From assembly GCA_019416395.1 (NCBI GenBank), contig DXXH01000063.1:1572-15263 (forward strand): a stretch of 13,692 nucleotides of DNA, given 5' to 3'. Shown here piece by piece: positions 5,496 to 13,687 of the stretch. The notes below the pieces were generated by a model. It was not told the DNA's origin, did not search any database, and saw only the letters and a list, made by a program, of their open reading frames with translations. The stretch's first letter is position 1. Every line of letters begins with the position of its first letter. The position numbers were made by a program, and so were the translations under genes. The DNA is from Clostridiales bacterium (GTDB lineage: Bacteria > Bacillota > Clostridia > Oscillospirales > Acutalibacteraceae).

Positions 5496-6713
5496 TCACA
5501 GGTTGAAGTCGTTAGTGATGCCATGTAGACGAGAAGTATCCTTTTTGACGTAATACAGTTCGGTGATTTGGCTAGTGCTGTGACCCAACAAGTCAGCTAC
5601 CTGTCTGGGTGTCAAGGATTTGATGCTGCCGTCTGCTTGTTTGATACCATTCACCAAGTTGGAGGCGAAAGTGTGACGCAAACTGTGCAAACCCTTCTTT
5701 GCAATCCCCGCTGCTTCCAAGATTCTATAGTAGCGCTTGCGGAAATTCACGGGCCTGGTGAAGTTGCCATGTTCATCTGGTACCAAGGGTGTATCCTCTC
5801 CGAAGTATGCTTCCTTTCGCAACTCCTGGATCATAGCGATAGCTGTTTCGTTCAAGGGAACCGTACGCTTGCTGGTGACCGATTTCAGCTTACCCACTTT
5901 CACATCTCTGCCCGGTTCCACTTGCAGGCCGTCCCGCCGCCAGACTTCTTTCACACCACGCTCCAGGCGCAAAACCCGGTGCTCTAGATCGATATCACTG
6001 TTGAGCAAACCAAGTAACTCTCCCGTACGAAGACCGGTGTTTAGCATGAGGATGTAGGCTGCCGCCTGCTGATATTTGTGTTTGCCATTGGCAAAGGTGG
6101 AGAACGCTTCTTGCTTGAACTTGGCAATCTCTGTGGGTCTGAACACAGTCACCTGCTCTTGCTCTGGTAAACATTCCTTGTCTTGGGCCGCCAAGAAGTT
6201 GGATTTCTTCATCATGGGCACGCTCTGCATTGGATTCTTTTGTATGAAGCCTTCCTCTGTCAAGTAGCGGAAATACTCGTTGAGGAGAATATGTACCTTC
6301 TTTACTGTAGTGTAAGCATAGCCTTGCTCCATCCAATGGTTGAGGACAGATTTCAGATCCGCTGCTGTTATGTCCCCCACGATCTTGTCCCCGATCAGTG
6401 GGTAGACCTGATGATTAGCGGTACATTCCAGACGGTCATACGTTGTCCGCTCCACCGAGGGAAACTTGAAAACTTGCAGCCAATGGGTCAGGCTGTCCTT
6501 TATGGTTTTCTGAGATTCATCCGAGTTGCGAACTTCCTCGTTGAACTGGGCAATGTAGTTGGTGATCTTCATCTGGGCCTCGGTCTTTGTCTTGCTGGAG
6601 AACACTTTTCGTTTCTTCTCTCCGTGTTCATCGAAGTACCAGATGACACTTTGCCAGCGGCCATCGGTTCTCTTGAATACGTTACCGTTGGTGGTCAATC
6701 TTTTTTTCGGCAT
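5496..6713 (-). CDS. int: Tyrosine recombinase / integrase
   Basis: Encodes 405 residues, normal for Tn916-like and phage-type integrases. The N-terminal third has an arm-binding-like segment (GNVFKRTDGRWQSVIWY...KTKTEAQ), then a SAM-like core-binding domain (about 70-165). The catalytic domain holds every active residue: Arg229 in TGLRTGE, Lys282 in KSVTSKR, His343 and Arg346 in HSLRHTFAS, His378 in LLGHS, and the nucleophile Tyr387 or Tyr388 in ELYYVK. It cuts and rejoins DNA at attachment sites through a 3'-phosphotyrosine link. ACAGGAAG stands directly before the ATG. The gene reads toward the tRNA-Trp scar, which it may have produced. No excisionase or other element genes are adjacent, so the element looks reduced. 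The frame is intact and the enzyme may be active. Confidence 0.95.
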   Translation of the reverse strand: MPKKRLTTNGNVFKRTDGRWQSVIWYFDEHGEKKRKVFSSKTKTEAQMKITNYIAQFNEEVRNSDESQKTIKDSLTHWLQVFKFPSVERTTYDRLECTANHQVYPLIGDKIVGDITAADLKSVLNHWMEQGYAYTTVKKVHILLNEYFRYLTEEGFIQKNPMQSVPMMKKSNFLAAQDKECLPEQEQVTVFRPTEIAKFKQEAFSTFANGKHKYQQAAAYILMLNTGLRTGELLGLLNSDIDLEHRVLRLERGVKEVWRRDGLQVEPGRDVKVGKLKSVTSKRTVPLNETAIAMIQELRKEAYFGEDTPLVPDEHGNFTRPVNFRKRYYRILEAAGIAKKGLHSLRHTFASNLVNGIKQADGSIKSLTPRQVADLLGHSTSQITELYYVKKDTSRLHGITNDFNL

Positions 6714-6748
6714 CTTCCTGTCCCCCTCTCTTAACCCCCAACACTACC

Positions 6749-6782
6749 CGATATGTTCTTCCTATGTCCAGCCGTATGTTCT
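6749..6782. repeat. Three short direct repeats upstream of the recombinase
   Basis: TATGTTC (6752-6758), TATGTCC (6763-6769) and TATGTTC (6775-6781) repeat with periods of 11 and 12 bases, so a bound protein would meet all three on one face of the helix. The same units stand upstream of the HTH gene (1271-1289). They may be arm-type integrase sites, iteron-like sites, or operators for a shared regulator. Confidence 0.65.
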
Positions 6783-6863
6783 GAACCATGTGGAGAAAAA
6801 ACTCCCTGCCTTTTGGTGGTTTTACACCCACCTTTGGCGGGGAGATTTCTTTGGGCCTATTCT

Positions 6864-6891
6864 TTGTTTACTCTACCGCAATTTTTGAGGT
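6864..6891. repeat. 28-base block shared with HTH-gene upstream region, copy 2
   Basis: Matches 1372-1399 at 24 of 28 bases. With the TATGTYC repeats and shared GGTTTTACAC-like sequence in between, it shows that the upstream region of the recombinase and that of the HTH gene are diverged copies of one ancestor. Confidence 0.6.
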
Positions 6892-6935
6892 GGGGCACCC
6901 TCCTTAATGCAGAGGAAAAGAAGAGAATTTTTCGA

Positions 6936-7227
6936 GGGGGTGCGGGGCTTAGCCCCGCACTTTGTGCCAGGCTGGACAGCCAGGCGCTCTGCTTGCCCTG
7001 CCGAAAGCAGGAAAACTTCGCAACCCCTATCCTGACACCGCACAAAATGGCTCTACACTGGGAAAATTTGACACTCACGACCCACAGCTTGACGCCAAGG
7101 CCTGTTTACCGACCCACACTTTTCCGCCCTGTTGGAACCTCCGAAAAAGCCCGAAGCGACCGGCTCTGCCGGGCGCTGTGAACCCGGGGAGGTGCCGCTC
7201 TTTGGCGCCTACCCTTTCTCCTGCTGT
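6936..7227. repeat. Dispersed structured repeat, copy B
   Basis: Second copy of the repeat at 50-341. Here the first hairpin is longer and perfect: GTGCGGGGC-TTA-GCCCCGCAC (6940-6960). CCTGC-CGAAA-GCAGG (6997-7011) and the CCGGC-TCT-GCCGG hairpin are kept unchanged. The last hairpin is altered on its 5' arm (GGGGAGGTGCC against GGCGCCTACCC) but can still pair. It starts 45 bases after the conserved 28-base block. Confidence 0.75.
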
Positions 7228-7472
7228 GTAATCATACCCCGCAATCTCTGCTTAATGTTGGAGCAATGTGAGCCACCCACAGCCCTCTCCAAACCAGTTT
7301 CTTGTATGGAGAAAAAATTCTGCTCTCCATCAAGTCTATCCTGTGTTTCAATGCGTTGCCTTTGCAATCCCGACAGGACCTGCTTTTTCTTTTTTTGCCA
7401 TCCCTTTGCCCGTCCGCCTTGCCCCTCTCTCTTGCGAGGTGGGGGATGTTTTTCTCTCACCCGGGTTTGCCG
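7228..7472. other. Gene-free tail of repeat copy B up to the kinase breakpoint
   Basis: No credible gene. Patchy similarity with 342-525 is visible: CATACC...TCTGCTTAATGTTGG against CACACC...ACTGCTTGATTTTGG, then a T-rich stretch, a C-rich then G-rich segment, and GGGTTTGCC against GGGTCTGCC. The right edge of this similarity falls where the sensor kinase reading frame is lost. Confidence 0.5.
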
Positions 7473-8699
7473 CTAATCGCAGAGGTCCACTGCCAGTTTC
7501 TGAACAAGAGCGTACTGCTTTGCCTGAGCCAAATTGTAGATCATATTCAGAGAGTTGGCAAAAAAGTGCGGGTGGATTTGTAACTGGTAATAGTTCAACT
7601 GAGTGCGCTGTTTTCGCAGCTTTTCCTCATAGACACTGAGTTTCAGCTCTTTAATCTGAACGCTCATGGAGGTAAAACTGTCGTTGAGGATTTGAAATTC
7701 CTTACACAGACGCTCCTGGTGGGGCCGACTGTCCAAGTCTCCTTGTTTTAGACGGTCCATGGCCCCCACCAGTGCATTGACGGGCCGCACCACCCACCGG
7801 TAAATAGTCAAGATAATAAAGGGAATCATCAGCAAAAATGCGGCGATAAACACCACGCCAATCCCACACATGATGTACAAATTGGCATAGGGGGCTCTGC
7901 CGGAAACCAGCGTGAGCATTTTAAACTCTCCATAGGAAGAAGCTGCTTCCGCCACCAAATAACCGTTGGAAAAATAGCTGGATTCCCCGCCTCCCTCAAA
8001 CCAGATGTCCTCCCAGTGCAGAGAAGGATCCACGATAAGCGGCTCTCCATTGTCAGTGGCAAATAGGACATATTCCTCTGTTTTGTCCGTTTCATTAGCT
8101 CCCAGCTGAGCCAACAGACGGCCTGTGTTGACCCAAGCACCAAAATAGCAGCCTCCAAAGCGCACCATCCGCAGAAAATAATATGCCTTCTCCGTTTGAA
8201 AAGAAAACCACTGCTTTAACTCTACCGTTTGCGAATCTCCACTCAAATATTTTCTCAGCTTTCCTCGAAAGACGGTCTTTTCTTCCAGCGGCGTAGAAAG
8301 GGAACTTCCTTCCAAATAGCTATCAGATCTGGGGGAGTAAAGAAAGAACCCGTCCATATCCGTGTACAAATTGGCCTCTGTAGAGAGAAAATCCATCATC
8401 TCCTTTTGGGCCAGCTTTGTCTGGTCGGTATCAGCTCCTCTTCCAATCAGCAGCAACTCTGTTTCGTAGGAAACAATCTCGTGAAGTTGACGCTCCACCG
8501 TTGAAAAAGAGCTTTCCACTCGTTCCAAATATGTTTTGACAAGCTCTTTATAAGCAGAGGAGATTTGCTCTTCCACCAGCCGGAGTGAATACACTGTACA
8601 GGCTACCATAAAAGACGCCGCCAAAAACAACGCTGCCAACACAATCCAAATCAATTTTGCCCGCAGCGACATTTTCGAAGCCACTTCAAACCGTTTCAT
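7473..8699 (-). pseudogene. YesM-type sensor histidine kinase, 3'-truncated
   Basis: Encodes 408 residues from the ATG at 8699, chosen over an ATG at 8720 because GGAGGG stands 6 bases before it. A transmembrane helix (about 13-35) opens the protein, then an extracellular sensor region of about 250 residues, a second helix (IMCGIGVVFIAAFLLMIPFI), a HAMP segment (RWVVRPVNALVGAMDRLKQGDLD) and the histidine phospho-acceptor box LQIHPHFFANSLNMIYNL. The frame ends a few residues later at VDLCD-stop, where family members continue with YFRY and an ATPase domain of roughly 120-150 residues. Without that domain it cannot phosphorylate itself. The loss coincides with the edge of repeat-associated DNA. 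Intact relatives sense extracellular sugars and signal to an AraC-type response regulator; none is left here. Confidence 0.85.
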
Positions 8700-8765
8700 A
8701 TTGCACCCTCCCCGGCCCACAGTGTGTTTCTCTCAAAAGAGGCTAAAAAATTTTTATTGTTTCAT

Positions 8766-8793
8766 TGTATATTGTAGACAATTCCGAAGTCAA
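8766..8793 (-). promoter_or_regulatory. Promoter of the sensor kinase gene
   Basis: On the minus strand TTGACT (8793-8788) and TATACA (8771-8766) are 16 bases apart, about 65 bases upstream of the start codon. Confidence 0.6.
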
Positions 8794-8796
8794 AAT

Positions 8797-8868
8797 CAAT
8801 ATTTTCTTTTTTCTTCCAAATATATTATTAAATCAAAAAATTTTTCTTTGTTTTAATCAAAAATATTG
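8797..8868. promoter_or_regulatory. AT-rich divergent control region with inverted and direct repeats
   Basis: Between the two divergent promoters lies a very AT-rich stretch. CAATATTTT (8797-8805) is matched by AAAATATTG (8860-8868), an inverted repeat spanning 72 bases, and AATCAAAAA occurs at 8831-8839 and 8855-8863. The right arm overlaps the -35 box of the catabolic operon, a natural place for regulator binding. Such AT-rich DNA could also produce these matches by chance. Confidence 0.4.
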
Positions 8869-8894
8869 ACTAAATCACAGAAATGAGGTATTGT
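8866..8894 (+). promoter_or_regulatory. Promoter of the dehydrogenase-aldolase-kinase operon
   Basis: TTGACT (8866-8871) and TATTGT (8889-8894) with a 17-base spacer. A start near 8901 would leave a leader of about 70 bases. Confidence 0.65.
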
Positions 8895-8970
8895 AAAACT
8901 GCCATCAATCCGCTGCGTACAAAATCACACCACAACATACTTGTAATAACCTTGAAAGGATGGTGTACCT

Positions 8971-10047
8971 ATGAAAGCACTTGCTCGATACGGACAGGCT
9001 TTTGGCGGGTACCGTTTGATCGACGTACCCATACCTGTTTGTGGAGATGACGACATTCTGGTGGAAATCCGCGCAGCGGCTATCTGCGGCGCCGATATGA
9101 AGCACTACCGTGTGGAAAACGGGTCGGAAGAGTTTAATTCCATCCGAGGACATGAATTTGCGGGAAAAATTGTTCAAGTGGGCCGCCATGTGAAGGACTG
9201 GTGCCCCGGCCAGCGAGTGGTATCGGACAATACAGGACATGTGTGCGGCATATGCCCTGCCTGCGAACAGGGGGATTTTCTCTGCTGTGAAGAGAAAATC
9301 AACCTGGGCTTGGACAAAAACCGCTGGGGTGGGGGATTTTCCAAATACTGCTTGATTCCTGGAGAAATTTTGAACATCCACCGCCACGCTCTGTGGGAAA
9401 TTCCTCCCCAGGTCTCCTATGAGGAGGCCGCTGTAATGGACCCCATCTGCAACGCCTACAAAGCGGTGGCGCAACAATCCCACCTCCTTCCCGGCCAGGA
9501 TGTGGTGGTGTTTGGAACCGGACCACTAGGATTGTTCTCCGTGCAGATTGCCAAACTGATGGGAGCTGTCAACATTGTCATGGTTGGCCTGGAAGATGAC
9601 ATCAAAGTTCGGTTTGGTGTGGCCAAACATCTGGGCGCCACCCACTGCATCAACGGCTCTAAGGAAGATGTGGTCCGGCGCTGCCTGGAAATCTGCGGAA
9701 GGGACAACCTGGGCCTGGTCATCGAGTGCTCAGGAGCCAATATCGCCTTGAAGCAGGCCATTGACATGCTCCGTCCCAACGGCGAAGTAGTCCGAGTGGG
9801 GATGGGATTTCAGCCTCTGGACTTCTCCATCAATGACATCACCTCCTGGAACAAGAGCATCATCGGCCACATGGCCTATGACTCCACCTCGTGGCGCAAC
9901 GCTCTTCGTCTGCTAGCCGCCGGAAAAATCCAGGTAAAGCCCATGATCACCCACCGCCTTGGCCTGTCCCACTGGGAGGAAGGCTTTGCGGCTATGGCCG
10001 ACAAAGAAGCCATTAAGGTGATTTTCCACTACGACTTTGATGACTGA
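8971..10047 (+). CDS. Zinc-dependent medium-chain alcohol/polyol dehydrogenase
   Basis: Encodes 358 residues, full length for the family. Catalytic zinc ligands are Cys39 (ICGAD) and His61-Glu62 (GHEFAG), with Asp157 in MDP where relatives usually have Glu. The structural zinc site is complete: Cys92, Cys95, Cys98, Cys106. The Rossmann motif is GTGPLG (182-187). It resembles threonine/sorbitol-dehydrogenase-like enzymes, which oxidise a secondary alcohol to a ketone with NAD(P). Substrate unknown. AAAGGA lies 10 bases ahead of the ATG. It is the first gene of the operon, 18 bases before a second enzyme of the same superfamily that shares little sequence, so the two probably act on different substrates or successive steps. 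Confidence 0.9.
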   Translation: MKALARYGQAFGGYRLIDVPIPVCGDDDILVEIRAAAICGADMKHYRVENGSEEFNSIRGHEFAGKIVQVGRHVKDWCPGQRVVSDNTGHVCGICPACEQGDFLCCEEKINLGLDKNRWGGGFSKYCLIPGEILNIHRHALWEIPPQVSYEEAAVMDPICNAYKAVAQQSHLLPGQDVVVFGTGPLGLFSVQIAKLMGAVNIVMVGLEDDIKVRFGVAKHLGATHCINGSKEDVVRRCLEICGRDNLGLVIECSGANIALKQAIDMLRPNGEVVRVGMGFQPLDFSINDITSWNKSIIGHMAYDSTSWRNALRLLAAGKIQVKPMITHRLGLSHWEEGFAAMADKEAIKVIFHYDFDD

Positions 10048-10065
10048 TCAGGAGGCACTAGGAAC

Positions 10066-11115
10066 ATGAAAAACACGGAGGTCGTTCTGGTGGTTCCAGG
10101 AACCACCAAAATTGTTGAAGCTTCTTTCCCCCAGCCAAAAGAAGGTGAAGTTTTGATTCGGGTAGAATATGTGGGTATTTGTGGATCGGACATTCACAGC
10201 TTTGCCCACGGGCCTTATATTCCCCCTTCTGATCCCAATCAAAAAATCGGCCTTGGTCATGAGTGTGCCGGCCAGGTGGTTGCCGTGGGGCCAAATGTCA
10301 CTGCTTTTCAAGTGGGAGACCGGGTCTGCATCGAACCGGGTATTCCCTGCGGCCATTGCCGCTACTGCCGGGAGGGGCGTTATAACATCTGCCCTCAGGT
10401 GGACTTTATGGCTACACAGCCGCGATATCGAGGAGCGCTAACCAACTATCTCTGCCATCCCGCAGAATTCACCTACCACCTTCCAGAAAACATGTCCCCT
10501 TTGGAAGGTGCCCTGGTAGAACCCGCCGCTGTAGGCATGCACGGGGCCATGCTAGCTGGTGTGAAACCAGGTATGCAGATCGCTATCCTGGGCGCTGGCT
10601 GCATTGGACTGATGACCTTGCAGGCCTGCCGTCTAATGGGAGCCACCAAGATTCTAGTGTCGGACGTGCTTCCCAAACGCCTGGAAATGGCTCAGTCTTT
10701 GGGAGCCGACCACACGGTTCGGGGAGACCAAGAAGACGCAGTATCTGCCTGCCGGAACTTTTTTGCCGGAAACGGCCCTGACCTGGTCTTTGAAACCGCC
10801 GGCAGTCCGGTCACTTTGCAGCAAGCCGTGGGCATGGTGAACCGGGGCGGGAAAATTATGGTGGTGGGCACTCATTCTCAGGAGACAATGATAAACTTTC
10901 TCGCGATCAATCGGGAAGTCACCATTCAAACGGTGTTCCGCTACGCCAACTGTTTTCCCGCCACGATTCAAGCCATTGCCTCAGGAAAGTTTGATGTAAA
11001 GAGCATGGTAACCCACCGCTACAGCTACGCCCAAAGCCAACAGGCTTTTGAGGAATCACTTAGTAAAAAACAGGATATTATCAAAGGCGTTATCCAGGTG
11101 GAGGAGTCATTCTAA
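10066..11115 (+). CDS. Sorbitol/xylitol dehydrogenase-like zinc enzyme
   Basis: Encodes 349 residues. Catalytic zinc ligands are Cys39 (GICGSDIH), His65-Glu66 (GHECAG) and Glu152 (LVEPAAVG). Structural zinc cysteines are 95, 98, 101 and 109 (PCGHCRYCREGRYNIC). The Rossmann motif is GAGCIG (176-181), and Asp200 at the end of the second strand (LVSD) favours NAD over NADP. The pattern is close to L-iditol/sorbitol dehydrogenases, which turn a polyol into a ketose. AGGAGG precedes the start. It is likely the polyol-oxidising step feeding the kinase and aldolase downstream. Confidence 0.9.
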   Translation: MKNTEVVLVVPGTTKIVEASFPQPKEGEVLIRVEYVGICGSDIHSFAHGPYIPPSDPNQKIGLGHECAGQVVAVGPNVTAFQVGDRVCIEPGIPCGHCRYCREGRYNICPQVDFMATQPRYRGALTNYLCHPAEFTYHLPENMSPLEGALVEPAAVGMHGAMLAGVKPGMQIAILGAGCIGLMTLQACRLMGATKILVSDVLPKRLEMAQSLGADHTVRGDQEDAVSACRNFFAGNGPDLVFETAGSPVTLQQAVGMVNRGGKIMVVGTHSQETMINFLAINREVTIQTVFRYANCFPATIQAIASGKFDVKSMVTHRYSYAQSQQAFEESLSKKQDIIKGVIQVEESF

Positions 11116-11136
11116 ATAAAGAAGGGAGAAGCATCA

Positions 11137-11973
11137 ATGCTTGCAGATATTCGCTTTTGGGAAGGCAAGGCTCAGAAAGAGCATTACGCCATTCCCCATT
11201 TTAACGTTTGGAACGTGGAAATGCTCATGGGTGTGATGGATGCGGCGGAAGAGTCCCAGGCCCCTGTCATCATCTCTTTTGGTACAGGCTTTGTGGAAAA
11301 CACCTCTTTTGAGGATTTTTCCCACATGATGGTCTCTATGGCAAAAAGGGCCACTGTCCCGGTCATTACCCATTGGGACCACGGTCGAAGCCTGGAAATC
11401 GTGCAAAACGCCTACAACTACGGCATGAATTCCGTGATGCGAGACGCCTCTGCCTATGACTTTGAAGAAAACATCCGGCTGACCAAAGAGGTGGTGGATT
11501 ATTTTCACCCCAGAGGAATTCCGGTAGAGGCGGAACTGGGGCATGTGGGCAACGAAACCGTCTACGAAGAGGCCCTGGCAAACTATCGCTACACGGACCC
11601 GGACCAGGCCGCTGAGTTTGTCCAGCGCACTGGCTGCGACTCTCTGGCAGTGGCAATTGGGAACCAGCACGGCGTTTACACATCCGAGCCAAAGCTGAAT
11701 TTTGAGGTGATTCGCCGGGTACGGGAGGCTGTTTCTGTGCCGCTGGTGCTACACGGCGCCTCTGGCATTGGGGATGAGGACATTCGCAGGGCCATCTCCC
11801 TGGGGATTGCCAAGATCAACATCCACACCGAGCTGTGCCAGGCCGCCATGGACGCAGTATACGCCAACGTAGACCAGCCTTTCCTAGCTGTCGAACGAAC
11901 CGTGCGGAACAGGATCAAACAGCGGGCATTGGAAAAGATCCATCTCTTTGGCGCGGATGGAAAGGTGGGATAA
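11137..11973 (+). CDS. Divergent class II ketose-bisphosphate aldolase
   Basis: Encodes 278 residues, typical for FbaA/GatY/KbaY relatives. Zinc ligands His82 (next to catalytic Asp81, HWDHG), His178 (GNQHGVY) and His206 (VLHGASG) are all present, as are Glu132 (AELGHVGN) and the KINIHTE strand. Several normally fixed positions differ: MRDAS (101-105) in place of MIDGS, LHGASG in place of LHGGSG, HWDHG in place of HLDHG. These line the phosphate- and substrate-binding loops, so the substrate may not be fructose or tagatose bisphosphate. Expected chemistry is retro-aldol cleavage of a ketose phosphate to dihydroxyacetone phosphate and an aldehyde. AAGGGAG stands 8 bases before the ATG, 21 bases after the second dehydrogenase. 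Confidence 0.87.
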   Translation: MLADIRFWEGKAQKEHYAIPHFNVWNVEMLMGVMDAAEESQAPVIISFGTGFVENTSFEDFSHMMVSMAKRATVPVITHWDHGRSLEIVQNAYNYGMNSVMRDASAYDFEENIRLTKEVVDYFHPRGIPVEAELGHVGNETVYEEALANYRYTDPDQAAEFVQRTGCDSLAVAIGNQHGVYTSEPKLNFEVIRRVREAVSVPLVLHGASGIGDEDIRRAISLGIAKINIHTELCQAAMDAVYANVDQPFLAVERTVRNRIKQRALEKIHLFGADGKVG

Positions 11974-11976
11974 ACT

Positions 11977-12957
11977 ATGACAAGCACTCCAGAGGTCATC
12001 TGCGTGGGTGCCGCCCTGGTAGACATCCCCCTGTGCCCGGTGAGCAAGGCCGTTTTTCAAACAGCTTCCTACCCGGTGGAACAAATTCGCATGACAGTGG
12101 GTGGGGACGCTCTTAACGAAGCGGCCATTCTCTCTCGCCTAGGTCACCGGACCGGGCTGCTGAGCATGGTGGGACAAGATCCCGCCGGAAAATTCATTTT
12201 GGATTTTTGCCAAAAAAACCAGATTGCCTGGGAAGGGGTCGCAGTAGATGCCCAGGTGGACACCTCTATCAACATCGGCCTGGTAACAGAGGACGGAGAG
12301 CGGACCTTTATCACAAACTGAAACGGCAGCTTGTGGAAATTGGAGGGCCGCCATATTCAAACCGCGTTTTTGAGTGGAGCAAAGTTACTTTCCCTGGGCA
12401 GCTTTTTCAACGCGCCCAGGTTGGACCAAGCTGCCCTGCTGCCTATCTTTTACAAGGCTAAGGAGCAGGGCATACTGATCTGTGCCGACATGATTCATCC
12501 CCGCCTGGGCGAAACTTTAATGGATATTGAAACCGCGCTCTCTCTGGTGGACTATTTCTTTCCTAATTATGAAGAGGCCCGGCTGCTGACTGGCAAGGAC
12601 ACTTTGCCGGAAATTGCCCAAGTCTTTTTGAATACCGGCCTTGGCCATGTGCTGATTAAAACGGGCAGACAGGGATGTTATTTTCAAGACCGCCAAGAAA
12701 CCTTTATCCTACCCGCCTATCCAGGCATCCAGGCGATAGACACTATCGGCGCAGGAGACAACTTTGCCGCCGGATTTCTCTCAGGACTGCTAGAAGGGCG
12801 CTCTCACTGGGAGTGCGCTCTGCTAGGAAACGCCGTTGCAAGCATTTCCGTCCAGCATCCCGGAGCAACTTCCGGCGTACAAAGCAGGGAGCAGGTTGAC
12901 ATACGCTTGACGGACTACCGTCAAAAATTGGAAAGCGGAAAGGAGGCTACCCTATGA
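11977..12957 (+). pseudogene. PfkB-family sugar kinase interrupted by an in-frame TGA
   Basis: Read through, this is a 326-residue carbohydrate kinase of the ribokinase/PfkB family. The N-terminal half has VICVGAALVDI and the GGDALNEAAILSRLG substrate-binding signature (from residue 42). The C-terminal half has PNYEEARLL and the DTIGAGDNFAAG signature, with the catalytic base at about residue 261. A TGA at 12319-12321 (codon 115) splits it between DGERTFITN and NGSLWKLEGRH with no frame change. A CGA arginine codon would fit there and differs by one transition. TGA ends other genes here, so it is a stop in this genome. The piece from a TTG at 12331 lacks the substrate-binding half and would not work alone. 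It starts 3 bases after the aldolase stop and overlaps the next gene by ATGA. Confidence 0.88.
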
Positions 12958-13649
12958 AAAGGATGAAGTTAGGAAAAACGGAAAAGGACATTTCCCGGAT
13001 AGGCTTGGGGACCTGGGCAATCGGCGGAGGTCCAGCCTGGGGTGGAGGGAAAGAAATTACCCAGGGTGTGGAAACCATCCGCAGTTGCCTGGAGTTGGGG
13101 GTCAATGTAATTGACACGGCCCCAGGCTACAATTTCGGAGAAAGCGAACGTATTGTGGGCAAAGCCCTTTCCGTCATGAATCGGGAGGAGATTTGCCTCA
13201 TCACCAAGTGCGGAATTGTCTGGAACCGACAGGGCAGCCTGTTTAACAAGCTGGGCGACCGACAACTATATAAAAACCTTTCTCCCGCATCCATCCAGGA
13301 GGAAATTGAAGAAAGCCTGCAGCGCCTTCAAACCAGCTATGTGGATGTGTACATGACTCACTGGCAGTCGGTTGAACCTTGTTTTACACCCATTTCGGAA
13401 ACTATGACTGTTCTCAACCAGTTAAAACGCCAAGGAAAAATCCGGGCGATCGGAGCTGCCAATGTGACGCCGGACCAGATTCGAGAATATCTGAAATATG
13501 GCCAGCTGGACTTGGTGCAGGCAAAATACAGCATTTTAGACCGTAGCGTTGAGAAAGACCTGTTCCCTCTCTGCAAAGAAAACGGCATTACACTGCAGGT
13601 CTATTCCCCACTGGAACAGGGACTTCTCAGCGGCGCTCTATTACAATAA
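12954..13649 (+). CDS. Aldo/keto reductase, C-terminally truncated
   Basis: Encodes 231 residues; relatives usually have 310-340. The catalytic tetrad is present: Asp54 and Tyr59 (VIDTAPGYN), Lys85 (ITKCG) and His136 (MTHWQ). The barrel strands AIGAAN and QAKYSILDR, and YSPLEQGLLSG, follow, but the frame stops at GALLQ just after the strand-7 loop, so strand 8 and much of the NADPH-binding part are missing. No other frame clearly continues the family in the 43 bases left. The start is fixed by AAAGGAGG 7 bases upstream and by the ATGA overlap with the kinase. It would reduce an aldehyde or ketone; activity of this short form is doubtful. Confidence 0.82.
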   Translation: MKRMKLGKTEKDISRIGLGTWAIGGGPAWGGGKEITQGVETIRSCLELGVNVIDTAPGYNFGESERIVGKALSVMNREEICLITKCGIVWNRQGSLFNKLGDRQLYKNLSPASIQEEIEESLQRLQTSYVDVYMTHWQSVEPCFTPISETMTVLNQLKRQGKIRAIGAANVTPDQIREYLKYGQLDLVQAKYSILDRSVEKDLFPLCKENGITLQVYSPLEQGLLSGALLQ

Positions 13650-13658
13650 ATTTGGACA

Positions 13659-13687
13659 GGAAAGTCGGGCAGCCAGTCCGGCTTTCC
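13659..13687. terminator. Hairpin just after the shortened reductase
   Basis: GGAAAGTCGG (13659-13668) pairs with CCGGCTTTCC (13678-13687), including one G-T pair, around a 9-base loop. Only scattered T's follow before the window ends, so it may be a terminator or the edge of another repeat. Confidence 0.4.

Noticed and set aside
6962..7231. A possible small protein in the structured repeat
   Set aside because: Two frames are equally open in both copies, there is no good ribosome binding site, and hairpins are better preserved than any peptide.
12319..12345. Selenocysteine at the TGA of the PfkB kinase
   Set aside because: No convincing hairpin directly follows the TGA, and arginine (CGA) by a single transition is a simpler explanation; left as a check only.
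13654..13687. GGAAAGTC-GGGC resembling the conserved core of RNase P RNA
   Set aside because: Only a few bases match, the usual GAGGAAAGTCCGGGC is not present, and the sequence is better explained as a simple hairpin.
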